NCBI GenBank assembly: GCA_003671025.1
Contig: QWPW01000018.1
Coordinates: forward strand, 1-64,000
Direction of reading: 5' to 3'
DNA from: Planctomycetota bacterium
GTDB taxonomy: Bacteria > Planctomycetota > Phycisphaerae > Phycisphaerales > SM1A02
DNA: 64,000 nt
A model generated the notes under the pieces. That model was not told where the DNA came from. It made no database searches and was given only the letters and a program-made list of their open reading frames with translations. The stretch's first letter is position 1; each line of letters opens with the position of its first letter. The translations under genes and the position numbers were made by a program. Shown here piece after piece: positions 26,327 through 36,300 of the stretch.

Positions 26327-27358
26327 TCACTTACCAAGCAGATCGACGTTGAGTCCTTCCGCGCGAACCTTGTCCAACAGCAACTCCATCTTGGCGAGAA
26401 CTCCTTCGAGTCGTTGCGCCGCATCGGAAAGGCTTTGATACAGCGCAGGGTCTTTCATCAGTCGTCCCACGGTGCCTTCGCCGGTGCGTGCGGCGACGAG
26501 CAATCGATTGACTTCATCAAATGACGCGCCGAGGCTGTCGAGAACGGGGACGAGTTGATTGCGCACCGAGGCCGCTTCGCTTTTGACGCTTTCGGCGGCA
26601 TTTCCCAGCGCATCCGCGGCGGTGGCGATGCGATTGGCAGCGATGGCTGCGTCACGCATGAGTTCACTCGCGCCGTTGGCGGTGTCGCGCACATCGGTGC
26701 GTAGTTGCTCGTCGTTGAGCCACGACGTCGCGCCGTCGAGCGCGGTGTTGGCGCGGTCGAGCGTGCTGTTGAAGCGCGCGACCACGCCACGAAGAGATTC
26801 GGCTTGCGGCGCTTCACCTTGCGCAGGTGCACGCACGAACTCGTTGAGATTGCGCGAGAGTTTTTCCATCTCGCGAAAGCTCGCGATGATCGGTTCGAGT
26901 TGCGGCGCGAGTTCTTCAAGCATGCGCGTCTCGAGCGCCACCACTCGTCCGCGAAGGCGCACGGATTTGTCGCGCTCATAGTTGCGCGTGGGAGTCGAGA
27001 GTGGAAGTGTCACCGTCAATTCCAGTCGCGCGCCCGAGCCGAGCAGCGAGGCACGAACCGTGGGCGTGCTGGGATCAGGAATGAGAATCGAATTGTCGAT
27101 GAGCGCGGTGACCAACACGGGCAGGTTGCGGTCGCTCGCATTGAATTCGATTTCTTGAATCGCGCCGACGGGCACGCCGTTCATCGTCACCAAACTTCCA
27201 CGGCGCAAACCGCCCGCTTCGTTGAGCGCGACTTCGAGCGGCCAGCGACTGCGAAAGAGCGGCTCGATCTCGCCGAAGAGAAAGAGCAATACCGCAGCGC
27301 TCGCAAGCGCTCCTGCAGCGCACACACCAACCAGAAAGTTTCGACCTCGCTCGTTCAA
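26327..27358 (-). CDS. MCE/MlaD-domain lipid-transport protein
   Basis: A 343-residue protein with one N-terminal membrane helix (FLVGVCAAGALASAAVLLFL), an MCE domain (about 38-120: VALNEAGGLRRGSLVTMNGV, then VGAIQEIEF) and a long helical C-terminal region with coiled-coil character (NEFVRAPAQG..., RFNSTLDRANTALDGATSWL). MCE proteins form hexameric rings that carry lipids between membranes with an MlaE-type permease and MlaF-type ATPase. The start overlaps the MlaF-like gene stop by 4 bp. The matching permease is not adjacent but at 41031-41870. Confidence 0.88.
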   Translation of the reverse strand: MNERGRNFLVGVCAAGALASAAVLLFLFGEIEPLFRSRWPLEVALNEAGGLRRGSLVTMNGVPVGAIQEIEFNASDRNLPVLVTALIDNSILIPDPSTPTVRASLLGSGARLELTVTLPLSTPTRNYERDKSVRLRGRVVALETRMLEELAPQLEPIIASFREMEKLSRNLNEFVRAPAQGEAPQAESLRGVVARFNSTLDRANTALDGATSWLNDEQLRTDVRDTANGASELMRDAAIAANRIATAADALGNAAESVKSEAASVRNQLVPVLDSLGASFDEVNRLLVAARTGEGTVGRLMKDPALYQSLSDAAQRLEGVLAKMELLLDKVRAEGLNVDLLGK

Positions 27359-28269
27359 CGCTGAGTTCCGTTCTTGTTTTGCATCGTGCCACTCGCGCCG
27401 CGCGCGCTCTGGACATTCTCCGAGCGCACTTGACGAATCGCGTGCAACTCTTCTTCGCTCGCCTCGCCGCGAAGAAATCGCGCCACCACGGGATCGGTGG
27501 AATCGCGAAACTCTTGTGGCGTGCCTTGCATGACCACCGCGCCGTCATGCAACATCACCATGCAATCGGCCACTTTGAATGCGCTCGCGAGATCATGCGT
27601 GACCACGATACTCGTCGCGTTCAGCTCGTGCTTGAGTTTGAGAATGAGCTCGTTGATCACATCGGCACGAATGGGGTCAAGTCCGGTGGTGGGTTCGTCG
27701 TAGAGCATGATCTTTGGTGCGAGCACGATCGCGCGCGCGAGTGCGACGCGTTTGCGTTGTCCCCCTGAGAGCGCGGAAGGAAACTTGTCGATGGTGTCTT
27801 CGAGTCCCACCAACGCGAGCACGCGCCGCACGCGCGCTTCTTCGTCGTAGGGATTTTCTCCCTCGAATTCGCGCAGCGGAAACGCAACATTGTCGCGCAC
27901 CGAGATGGAATCAAACAGCGCCGAGTTCTGAAACAAGAAGCCAAACTGTCGGCGAATGGGCATGAGTTTGCGTTCGGTCAAACCATCGACGCGGGACGCG
28001 CCGCAATACACCCGGCCCTTGTCGGGGTGCATCAACCCCACGATGTGTTTGAGCAACACACTCTTGCCGCAACCCGACGGACCGAGGATCACCGTGGTTT
28101 TTCCGCGAGCGAAACGCAGCGTGATTTCGCGCAGCACTGGTTGACGACCGAATGATTTCACCAAGCGTTCGACACGCACGGGAAACTCGGCACCATCCGC
28201 GCTGAGTTCGCGCGCTCTCGCTTCGTCGACGGACGATGGTTCAGCGGAAGTTCCCATTTCTGCAGGCAT
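27355..28269 (-). CDS. MlaF-type ABC transporter ATPase
   Basis: About 304 residues from ATG at 28269 (ATG at 28257 is an alternative with better spacing to the AGGAAG site). The frame extends much further upstream but there overlaps the divergent Nudix gene. ATPase motifs: Walker A LGPSGCGKS, Q-loop FLFQNSALFDSISVRDN, signature LSGGQRKRVALARAI, Walker B IMLYDEPTTGLDPI and TSIVVTHDLASAFKV. The Q-loop and signature wording is typical of the MlaF/Ttg2A group of lipid transporters. It has a Gln/Arg/Ser-rich C-terminal tail. Overlaps the MCE gene by 4 bp. Confidence 0.9.
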   Translation of the reverse strand: MPAEMGTSAEPSSVDEARARELSADGAEFPVRVERLVKSFGRQPVLREITLRFARGKTTVILGPSGCGKSVLLKHIVGLMHPDKGRVYCGASRVDGLTERKLMPIRRQFGFLFQNSALFDSISVRDNVAFPLREFEGENPYDEEARVRRVLALVGLEDTIDKFPSALSGGQRKRVALARAIVLAPKIMLYDEPTTGLDPIRADVINELILKLKHELNATSIVVTHDLASAFKVADCMVMLHDGAVVMQGTPQEFRDSTDPVVARFLRGEASEEELHAIRQVRSENVQSARGASGTMQNKNGTQR

Positions 28270-28275
28270 CTTCCT

Positions 28276-28890
28276 ATGATCGGCGCAGTGCACCCACTTC
28301 CGCAAGTCACGATCACCCACACGGGCCCGGTGTTCACCGTGGAACGTCATGTGATCGCGTTGCGCAACGACGCGCGCACGCTCATCAAAGATGTGGTTCG
28401 TCATCCTGGCGCGGTCACGGTGATTGCCGTGAAGAGCGACGGAGCACTGGTGTTGGTGCGCAATCAACGCATTGCAGTGGGACAAGCGCTGGTTGAGTTT
28501 TGCGCGGGCAAGTTGGAGCGCGGTGAAGCTCCTGCGCTCGCAGCCGCGCGCGAACTCGAAGAAGAAACCGGCTTTTCCGCAGGAAAGATCGAGCGCCTCG
28601 GCGAGTTCTTCACCTCGCCGGGATTCACCGACGAACGCATGCACGTCTTCCTCGCCACCGATCTCACCCCTGTGCCGCAGCGGCTCGAACCAGGCGAAGA
28701 ACTTGAAGTCGTCACCATGAGCGTCGCGCAATTGCGCGCGCAAATCGCACGCGGCGAAATCCTCGACGGCAAGACACTCGGCGCATTCTTGTTGTGGTCC
28801 TTGCGAGCAGAGACAAGCACAGAGATAGACACCGCGACGCAAACACAGACGCAAACACAGACGCCGCCAAAGCAGGAACCCGCGCGATGA
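28276..28890 (+). CDS. Nudix hydrolase, ADP-ribose pyrophosphatase-like
   Basis: A 204-residue Nudix enzyme with a perfect Nudix box in GKLERGEAPALAAARELE followed by EETGF (G-x5-E-x7-REL-x-EE-x-G-F). Flanking sequence, GAVTVIAVKSDGALVLVRNQ before the box and LGEFFTSPGFTDERMHVFLA after it, is typical of ADP-sugar pyrophosphatases that turn ADP-ribose into AMP and ribose-5-phosphate. The C-terminus carries a TQTQTQTQT run encoded by a short tandem repeat. Divergent from the MlaF-like gene with only 6 bp between start codons; stop overlaps the next gene as ATGA. Confidence 0.92.
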   Translation: MIGAVHPLPQVTITHTGPVFTVERHVIALRNDARTLIKDVVRHPGAVTVIAVKSDGALVLVRNQRIAVGQALVEFCAGKLERGEAPALAAARELEEETGFSAGKIERLGEFFTSPGFTDERMHVFLATDLTPVPQRLEPGEELEVVTMSVAQLRAQIARGEILDGKTLGAFLLWSLRAETSTEIDTATQTQTQTQTPPKQEPAR

Positions 28891-29972
28891 GCGATTGGTC
28901 CGACACCGACTCAAGCCGCGACAGCACTCGCCCCGAGCCGAAAGGTTTCGGCGGCGATTGGCGCGGCTCGCGCGTGAGCTTCGACAATCCCATGTCGTGG
29001 TCGCTGCGTCTGTTTCGTGTCGCGGGCATCACCGTGCGCTTGCATTTGTTCTTCTTCGTGTTTGTGTTGGCCGTGCTCGGACGCGCGGCGAGCAGCGGGG
29101 CGGAATTTAGCTTTGGCGTGGGACCAGCCGCGCTGGGACTGCTCGCGTTGTTCACGGTGATTCTGTTGCACGAGTTCGGTCATTGCTTCGCCTGCCGCTG
29201 CAACGCGGGAACCGCCGACGAAATCTTGTTGTGGCCACTTGGCGGTTTGGCCACATGCAATCCGCCGGACCGCCCGCGCGCACATCTGTGGACGGCGATC
29301 GGCGGACCGCTGGTGAATGTCGCGATCATCATGGTGCTCACGCCACTGATTGGATTTCGCACCGGACAGTGGTTTGGATTGGCGATTCCCAATCCACTCA
29401 GTTTGACCAGCTTGGTGCAACGTCCAGACTTCGACTCATGGTGGGCGATGTTGTTGGTGATGACCAACAGCATTGCGTGGACGTTGCTGCTCTTCAATCT
29501 CTTGCCCATGTTCCCTCTCGACGGGGGACGCATTCTGCAAGCGTCGTTGTGGCCGCGCATGGGCTATGCACGATCGATGAAGTTCGCCTGTCGCGCGGGA
29601 CTTGTCGGCGCGGCAGTGTTGGCCGCGTTGGGTCTGGTCATGGAGAGCACGATGCTGTTGGCCATCGCCGTCTTTGGTGGATTCGTCTGCTACATGACGG
29701 CGAAACAACTCGAGCAACAGCCCGACTATCTCGGCGTCGATCTCGACGCGGGCGACCTTGCCGCGATGGAAGAGAGCCTCGCGCAAGAGAAACGCGAAGT
29801 GCAGGAAAAGCAGGCAGTTCAAGCCAAAATCGCCAAAGGCCAGCAATCGCGTGAAGCCGAACTCGACGCGATCTTGTCCAAGATCGCCGCCCGCGGAATC
29901 GACAGTCTCTCGCGCGCCGAACGCGACGCACTGCAACGCGCCACCGATGAGAAGCGCGATCGGCCGCGCTAG
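28887..29972 (+). CDS. M50-family site-2 protease-like membrane metalloprotease
   Basis: 361 residues from the ATG at 28887 overlapping the Nudix stop (ATGA). A polytopic membrane protein with the M50 zinc motif HEFGH (H95-E96-F97-G98-H99) in a membrane helix, followed by LLWPLGGLATCN, GGPLVNVAIIMV, and the second conserved motif NLLPMFPLDGGRI with the third metal ligand Asp. These enzymes cleave substrates within the membrane, often releasing anti-sigma factors. The C-terminal tail has a coiled stretch, then ILSKIAARGIDSLSRAERDA and a RATDEKR ending that is shared with the rhomboid gene downstream (DUF6576-like). Confidence 0.9.
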   Translation: MSDWSDTDSSRDSTRPEPKGFGGDWRGSRVSFDNPMSWSLRLFRVAGITVRLHLFFFVFVLAVLGRAASSGAEFSFGVGPAALGLLALFTVILLHEFGHCFACRCNAGTADEILLWPLGGLATCNPPDRPRAHLWTAIGGPLVNVAIIMVLTPLIGFRTGQWFGLAIPNPLSLTSLVQRPDFDSWWAMLLVMTNSIAWTLLLFNLLPMFPLDGGRILQASLWPRMGYARSMKFACRAGLVGAAVLAALGLVMESTMLLAIAVFGGFVCYMTAKQLEQQPDYLGVDLDAGDLAAMEESLAQEKREVQEKQAVQAKIAKGQQSREAELDAILSKIAARGIDSLSRAERDALQRATDEKRDRPR

Positions 29973-30087
29973 TCGCGCGCGAGTTTTTCATCGTCGCGCC
30001 TCAGCGCGGTGATCATGACTCGCCACGACAAGCAACGCGCACACGACGCGTACAACAACGCGAATCAAACTCCGTACACTCCGCGCA

Positions 30088-31233
30088 ATGGGCCTCGCTG
30101 ACAGAGATTACGCACGTGATTCCTCATCGCGCTCCGCTGGTGCATCGCTCATCTCGCGCGTGCGCCGCGGGCGCTTTCGTCTCAGCGCGACGATGATGGT
30201 GATCATCGTGTGCGCGTTGGTCTATGTGATCGACAGCGCGCTGCCTAAGGTGCCGGTGCAGTTTGGCGAGTGGCGTCCCGCGCCGCAAAAACAGCAAGCA
30301 TTCGAAGACATGCGCCGCTCGCGGGTGGCCATGCAAGAGATGTTCACTCCGCCCGATGAGCGCGGAGTCGGTCAGGTGTGGCTCTTTCCCAAAAGTGTGG
30401 CCGGCGGTGCCGCGGGCGGCGTCTTCGATCCCATCGCGAGCGCGGAGTACATCAATGTCTCGCCCATACGCGGCTATCTGCAGTTCACTACTGCGCAAGC
30501 GGTGATTGACTTTGATCCTGCGGGTAATTTCAAGGGCGGCGAGTTTTGGAGATTCGTCGGCTACGGGTTTCTGCACATCGACTTCATGCATCTGGCCATG
30601 AACATGCTCGGTCTGTGGATCTTCGGTCCAGTCGTGGAACAACAATTCGGCAAGCGACGCTACTTCGCGATTTTTCTTCTGAGCGTGGTCATGGGCGCGT
30701 TGGTGTATTTGCTGCTCAATGCGCTGGGAATCGCATGGTTCAAGGCGATGGGCACGCAGTTCTTGGTGCCGGGACTCCTGTTCAACGATCCCTACACGCC
30801 ACTCATTGGCGCGAGCGCGGGCGTGTACGGGATCATTCTCGCTTCGGCATGGTTGCGTCCCAACGACGAAGTGCTGGTGCTCTTTGTGCTTCCCGTCAAA
30901 CTCAAATACTTCGCGTTGGGATTGATCGCGATCGCGGTGGTGACGCTCTTGCGCAGTGGTGGCAATGCGGGCGGTGAAGCGGCGCATCTCGGTGGCGCGA
31001 TCTCTGGTTGGTGGGTGGCGCAACGCCCGCATCTACTTGACGATTTCTTCTCCTTCTTTGGTCCGCGTGTCGCGGGCAAGCGTGTGACCGCGAGTAAGAG
31101 CGCACTGCCGCCAGCGACGAGTGAAGTCGATCGCATTCTCGACAAGGTGCGCGCGCAAGGATTGGGAAGTCTCACCGAGCGTGAGCGCGATGTACTCCAT
31201 CGGGCCACCGATGAACGCAGGAATTCGCGATGA
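30088..31233 (+). CDS. Rhomboid-family intramembrane serine protease
   Basis: A 381-residue polytopic rhomboid: an N-terminal membrane helix, a long extracytoplasmic loop, then the core with HMAMNMLGLWIFGP, catalytic serine S243 in GASAGVYG and catalytic histidine H300 in AAHLGGAISG. The C-terminal tail RILDKVRAQGLGSLTERERD and HRATDERR is the same motif as at the end of the adjacent M50 protease. Rhomboids cleave membrane proteins near the outer face of the membrane. Overlaps tgt by 4 bp. Confidence 0.92.
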   Translation: MGLADRDYARDSSSRSAGASLISRVRRGRFRLSATMMVIIVCALVYVIDSALPKVPVQFGEWRPAPQKQQAFEDMRRSRVAMQEMFTPPDERGVGQVWLFPKSVAGGAAGGVFDPIASAEYINVSPIRGYLQFTTAQAVIDFDPAGNFKGGEFWRFVGYGFLHIDFMHLAMNMLGLWIFGPVVEQQFGKRRYFAIFLLSVVMGALVYLLLNALGIAWFKAMGTQFLVPGLLFNDPYTPLIGASAGVYGIILASAWLRPNDEVLVLFVLPVKLKYFALGLIAIAVVTLLRSGGNAGGEAAHLGGAISGWWVAQRPHLLDDFFSFFGPRVAGKRVTASKSALPPATSEVDRILDKVRAQGLGSLTERERDVLHRATDERRNSR

Positions 31234-32498
31234 GCGCAGCGAGTGCGTCGCGTCATCCCGTGCAATTCGAAATCCTCGCGCGTTCGCCTTCGACCAACGC
31301 GCGGCGCGGTCGTGTGACCACTCCTCATGGATCATTCGACACGCCCGCGTTCATGCCCGTCGCTACTGCGGCGACGATGAAGGGACTCACGCCCGATCAA
31401 ATCACCGCGACGGGCGCGCAGATCATTCTCAACAACGCGTATCACCTCATGCTTCGCCCCGGCGCCGAGCGCATGAAGCACTTCGGCGGCAGTCACGAGT
31501 TCATGCGTTGGAACAAACCGATCCTCACCGACTCGGGCGGCTTTCAAGCATGGTCGATGACCGAGGGCACCAAGATTTCGGAAGAGGGCGTGATGTTTCG
31601 CTCCTTCGTCGACGGTTCAAAGTTGATGCTCTCGCCCGAGCGTTCCATCGAAGTGCAGAACGCAATCGGCGCTGACATCATCATGGCCTTTGATGATTGT
31701 CCGCCCGCGCGGATGCAAGTTGATGCGGTGAGTGAGTCGACGACGGATGCAGCGACCGACGCCAAGCTCTCGCGCAAGCGCAAGAGCAAAGTCGAAGAAC
31801 ATCACGCGCGATTGGTGGACGCGATTGATCGCACCAGTCGCTGGCTCGCGCGCTGCGTCGCCGCACATCGACGTCCCGACGAGCAGGGGTTGTTCGGCAT
31901 CATTCAGGGCGGCACCGATCTCGCGCTGCGCCGACGCTGCGTCGATCAGATTTGCGCCTTCGATCTCCCTGGATTTGCCATCGGCGGTGTGGCGGTGGGA
32001 GAGAGCTCGCAGGAGATCCATCGCACCGTTGCCGAGGTCGCGCCGTGGCTCCCGCAGGACAAGCCGCGCTACCTCATGGGAGTCGGTTACGAACGAGACA
32101 TCGTGGCCGGAGTTCGCGCGGGAATCGACATGTTCGACTGCGTGCTTCCCACGCGAAATGGCCGTAAGGGATACGCCTTTACCAGTCACGGGCCGCTGCG
32201 CATTCGCAACGCCAAGCACACGATTTCCCTCGAGCCCATCGACGCGGCGTGCGATTGCCTCGCATGCGCGGGCGGCTTTTCGCGGGGCTATCTGCGGCAC
32301 CTCTTCATGGCCGACGAGATGCTCGGTCCCACGCTCTTGAGCATCCACAATCTCCGACACTTCCAACGTCTGATGGTGGACATCCGAGCCACAATCCATG
32401 ATGATGCGTGGTCCACTCTCGCGCAGCGATGGCCCGTGATTTCGGCCAGCAGCAACGATGCGAGTGGGATGGAAGACGCAGTCGCGACCGAGTCGTGA
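31230..32498 (+). CDS. tgt: tRNA-guanine transglycosylase (queuosine synthesis)
   Basis: A 422-residue Tgt, which replaces the wobble guanine with preQ1 in tRNAs with GUN anticodons. Motifs: NNAYHLMLRPG, TDSGGFQAWSM (active-site Asp in DSGGFQ), FDDCPP, IIQGGTDLALRR, GGVAVGES, YLMGVGYERDI, the nucleophile region MFDCVLPTRNGR and the zinc site CDCLAC with the distant His in LLSIHNL. A Ser/Lys-rich insert lies around 170-190. Part of the common tgt-yajC-secDF order; overlaps the rhomboid gene stop by 4 bp. Confidence 0.96.
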   Translation: MSAASASRHPVQFEILARSPSTNARRGRVTTPHGSFDTPAFMPVATAATMKGLTPDQITATGAQIILNNAYHLMLRPGAERMKHFGGSHEFMRWNKPILTDSGGFQAWSMTEGTKISEEGVMFRSFVDGSKLMLSPERSIEVQNAIGADIIMAFDDCPPARMQVDAVSESTTDAATDAKLSRKRKSKVEEHHARLVDAIDRTSRWLARCVAAHRRPDEQGLFGIIQGGTDLALRRRCVDQICAFDLPGFAIGGVAVGESSQEIHRTVAEVAPWLPQDKPRYLMGVGYERDIVAGVRAGIDMFDCVLPTRNGRKGYAFTSHGPLRIRNAKHTISLEPIDAACDCLACAGGFSRGYLRHLFMADEMLGPTLLSIHNLRHFQRLMVDIRATIHDDAWSTLAQRWPVISASSNDASGMEDAVATES

Positions 32499-32652
32499 GG
32501 CGTCGCGCCATGTGGCTGTGCAACCGCCGAATGGCTCTGCAAGATGTAAGTTTTGCGAGCATGAAGCCTCGCGCAGACACGCGCCGATGCGTGCACCCGT
32601 GTGCAGCACGTACGCAGCACGTATGCCTGATCTGTATCTCTGAGAATTGAAT

Positions 32653-33150
32653 ATGACTAACTCCAACGCAGCTCGCCCAAACTTGACCGCCGTCTCGACC
32701 ACGACCTCGGCCACACCATCGTGGGCCAACCTCAACTCGACTCTCAGCACGCCATACGCTGGGCAACTCATGCTCGCGCAAGATGGCTCGGCACTCGATC
32801 AAGCAGTGCAGGGCGCTCCGACAGGCGCACCAAGCAATAGCACCGCACCCGACACCACCGCCACGCCACCCGCTGCGGCCGGCGGATTTGACTTCATGAC
32901 CTTGATGATCTTCGGCGTGCTCCTCGCGCTGATCGTCTCGACGTTTCTCGGCGGACGACGCGAGAAGAAGAAGTTCCAAGAGATGATGTCGTCGATCAAA
33001 AAGAATGATGAAGTGCGCACCGTGGGCGGCATCATCGGCAGCGTGGTCGAAGTGAAGCCCGATGTGGTCATCCTCAAAATCGACGAGAACTCCAACACCA
33101 AGGTCACCATCGCGCGCGGCAAGATCGAAGCCGTGATCAAGGCCTCTTGA
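32653..33150 (+). CDS. yajC: Preprotein translocase subunit YajC
   Basis: 165 residues from ATG at 32653. The C-terminal half is a standard YajC: membrane helix FDFMTLMIFGVLLALIVSTF then RREKKKFQEMMSSIKKNDEV, RTVGGIIGSVVEV and KVTIARGKIEAVI. It is longer than the usual 90-110 residues owing to an N-terminal Thr/Ser/Ala/Pro-rich extension of about 75 residues. YajC associates with SecDF at the Sec translocon. About 155 bp after tgt and 226 bp before secDF. Confidence 0.93.
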   Translation: MTNSNAARPNLTAVSTTTSATPSWANLNSTLSTPYAGQLMLAQDGSALDQAVQGAPTGAPSNSTAPDTTATPPAAAGGFDFMTLMIFGVLLALIVSTFLGGRREKKKFQEMMSSIKKNDEVRTVGGIIGSVVEVKPDVVILKIDENSNTKVTIARGKIEAVIKAS

Positions 33151-33375
33151 GCGTTCGAGTGGTGCGTTTATCGCCTGCTCTCTGCGATGGATTTCGGATT
33201 ACCTCCGAGTCACGCGCGGCAAGGAGCATGCGCGCACCGTCGATCAATTTCACCCCAACGACAGAATGAGTCATGGCCAACCCGCCGCGCCGCCGAAAAG
33301 TGGCTCTCGACGAATTGGTCACATCAGCGCGCAGGTTGACGCCCGCGAGTGTGTAGAAAGCAGACTGGAACGCAT

Positions 33376-36300
33376 ATGAATAATCCTCGAATGAAGCTTG
33401 TCCTCGTCGCCGTCCTGTGCGCGCTCAGCGCGTGGGCACTCAGCGTCAAGGGCATTCGCTTGGGCAAAGATCTCCAAGGCGGAGTGAGCCTGATCTATTC
33501 GGTCAAGGTGCCCATCGGTCAAGCGTCGGATGAGGTCATGGGCCAAGTCATTGACGTGCTCAAGCGGCGCGTCAATCCCACGGGCGTGCTCGACATCGGC
33601 ATGCAGCCGCAAGGCGCAGATCGCATCGAAGTCGTGATGCCGCTGCCTTCGAGTGAAGTGCGCGCACTGCAGTTGGACTCGCGTCGCCGTCAGGATGAGT
33701 TCCTCGCCAAGACGCAACTTTCCGCGGTCGATCTCGATGCGGCGCTGATGACCGGCACCGCAGTCTCACGCTTTGGCGCGCAGAACCCGTCGGTCCCCGA
33801 CCTCGAACTTGCCTGGCAATCGTTGCAGATGGCCAACTCGGATCTGGCCGCACTGAAGACGCAAGGCAGCGCGTCTGCCGATCAACTCGGCGCGGTCGAA
33901 GATCGCATCGTGGGCGCGGAATTGCGCGTCGAAGCGCTGCGCAACACGATCCTTTCGCGCACGCTTCCACCAACCAAATTGTCCAAGGCGCTTGAGCTCT
34001 CCACCGCACCTACGCAAGTGCGTGATGCCGCGGGCGCTCCCGTCATCGATGCCAACGGCAAACCAGAGATGGGCCCGAGTCCGCGCGCGAAAGAGCTCGC
34101 GACCATCACCGCAGATTTCCCTTCGCTCGCCGCCGATCTCGACGCTCTCGTCGCGGCCAACGACGAGTACATGACCAAGCGCACGGGCTTGGATGACCCC
34201 GAAGATTTGATGCGCCTTATGCGCGGCGCGGGTGTGCTCGATTTCCGCATCGCGGTTTCGCCTAGCGCGCCTGAAGGCGTCAATCCTGAAACCATGCGCG
34301 CGGAGTTGGCCGTCAAGGGCCCGCGCTCAGGCGAGCCTGGAGTTGCGCGTTGGTTCAAAGTCAACGATCTCTCCACGTGGTACGACAAGCCCGCGCAATT
34401 GCTTCTGCTCGAGGCGGATCCCGCAGGATTCTTCGCCGGACGCGGACTGGTCGCGGGCGCGTTTGGTGGCGAGATCTACATCTTGCTCTACGACTCCGAA
34501 GCCAAGAGCATGACCCATAGCGCGGGCAATTCGTGGGCGTTGACCAACGCGCGCGTGGGCACCGACGAGCTCGGTCGCGCCGATGTCGTGTTCTCCCTCG
34601 ACAATCCTGGCTCGCAGTTGATGGCGCGCTTCACCACCCAGAATCGTGGCGCGCTGCTCTCGATCGTTCTCGATGACGAAGTCTTCAACGCGGCGACCAT
34701 TCAAGGCGTCATCAGCAGCACCGGCAGCATCAGCGGAAACTTCGGCCCCGAGGAGATCGCCTATCTCACGCGCGTGCTCACCGCGGGCAGCCTCGACGCT
34801 AAGGTCTCCAACGATCCGATTTCCATCAGCATCCTCGGTCCTTCGATCGGTGCCGACAATCTCTCCAAGGGTCTTGAAGCGACGGTCATTTCCGTGGGCA
34901 TTACCTGCGTCGTGATGTTGATCTATTACTTCGGCGCAGGGTTGGTTGCCAACATCGCGCTCGCAGTGAACACGCTGCTCATCTTCGGTGTGATGGCCTT
35001 GGTCGATGGAACATTCACGCTGCCTGGCCTTGCCGGTGTCGCGCTTTCGGTGGCGATGGCGGTTGACGCCAACGTGCTTATTTACGAGCGTATTCGCGAA
35101 GAATTGGAGCTGGGCAGTCCGCTCCGCGCCGCCATCGATACTGCGTACCGACGCGCGTTGTCGGCGATCATCGACGGCAACGTCACCAACCTGATCGTGT
35201 GCTTGGTGCTTTACAAAGTGGGCGCGACTGAAGTGAAGGGCTTTGCCCTGACCATGTCGATCGGCGTCATCACCACGCTGTTCACCGGTCTCTGGGTCAC
35301 GCGCGTGCTGTTTGAAATCATGCTCAACTCGGGAGTGAAGCGACTGCCGATGCTGCCCACGGTGGTGCCATCGATTTCTCGCTTTCTCCTTCCCACAGTG
35401 GACTGGGTCGCGCTTCGTCCGAAGCTGTTCTTGGGAAGCGGCATCGTCACCGTGATCGCGCTCGCGCTCTTCTTTGCGCGCGGAAACGACATCTTCGAAA
35501 CCGAATTCCGCGGCGGCGTCTCCATGACGCTGTCCACTCGCCCAGCGCGCAGTGGTGAACCGAGCACCAGCGCTGGTCGCATCGGCTTCACCCGCTTGGC
35601 GATGGAAGAGCGCGTGCGCCAGATCGGCGCGCGTGCCGGTGACGACATCGTGGTGGCGCAGCTCAAGAACGCCAACGTGCTCACGGTGGGCGAAGCCTCG
35701 GCGGATGGACTGGGATCGACTTTCCAGATTCGCGTGGGCAATCCCACCAACCTTCCGTCGGACTTTGACGAAACCCGCATCTCGCGCGATGTGCAAGCAG
35801 CGGTGGTGGCCGAGTTGGCGACCGACCTTGATGTGCGCATGCCGCTGAAATTCACCGGCTCAGAGTCAACCGATCACACCGCGGTCACCCGTCCGCTTGA
35901 GAAGGCGCTCGTGGGCGCATCGATTGGACGACCTGATACCGCGGCTGAAGGCGTGGGCGAGTTCCGTGGCGGCGTGGCCATCGTCGTCGCCGACATGACC
36001 CCTCCCGTGACCGTCGCCGATATCGCCGAGCGCATCACTCGCATGCGCGCGCAACCAGACTGGTCCTCAACCGCGGGTCGTAAGACCAGAGTGGTGGGGC
36101 TTGAGCCCTCTGATCCGAGCAACCCCAGTGGTGCGCAGAAATCTGTGGTGATCTTGGTGAGCGACCCCGACATCAATAGTTTCGAAGTCGATCTCGAGTC
36201 ATGGGATCGCACGCTCGCATCACCCGAGTGGACGCTGGTTAATCAGGCGCTCACGCGACAGGCGAGCCTCGATCAAGTTTCGAGTTTCAGTCCGATCGTG

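Noticed and set aside
33273-33356. 27-codon frame (MANPPRRRKVALDEL...) between yajC and secDF
   Set aside because: Too short, no ribosome binding site, and no evidence of coding.
34327-35796. 489-codon open frame opposite secDF
   Set aside because: His/Arg/Asp/Gln-rich composition typical of antisense frames; secDF is unambiguous.
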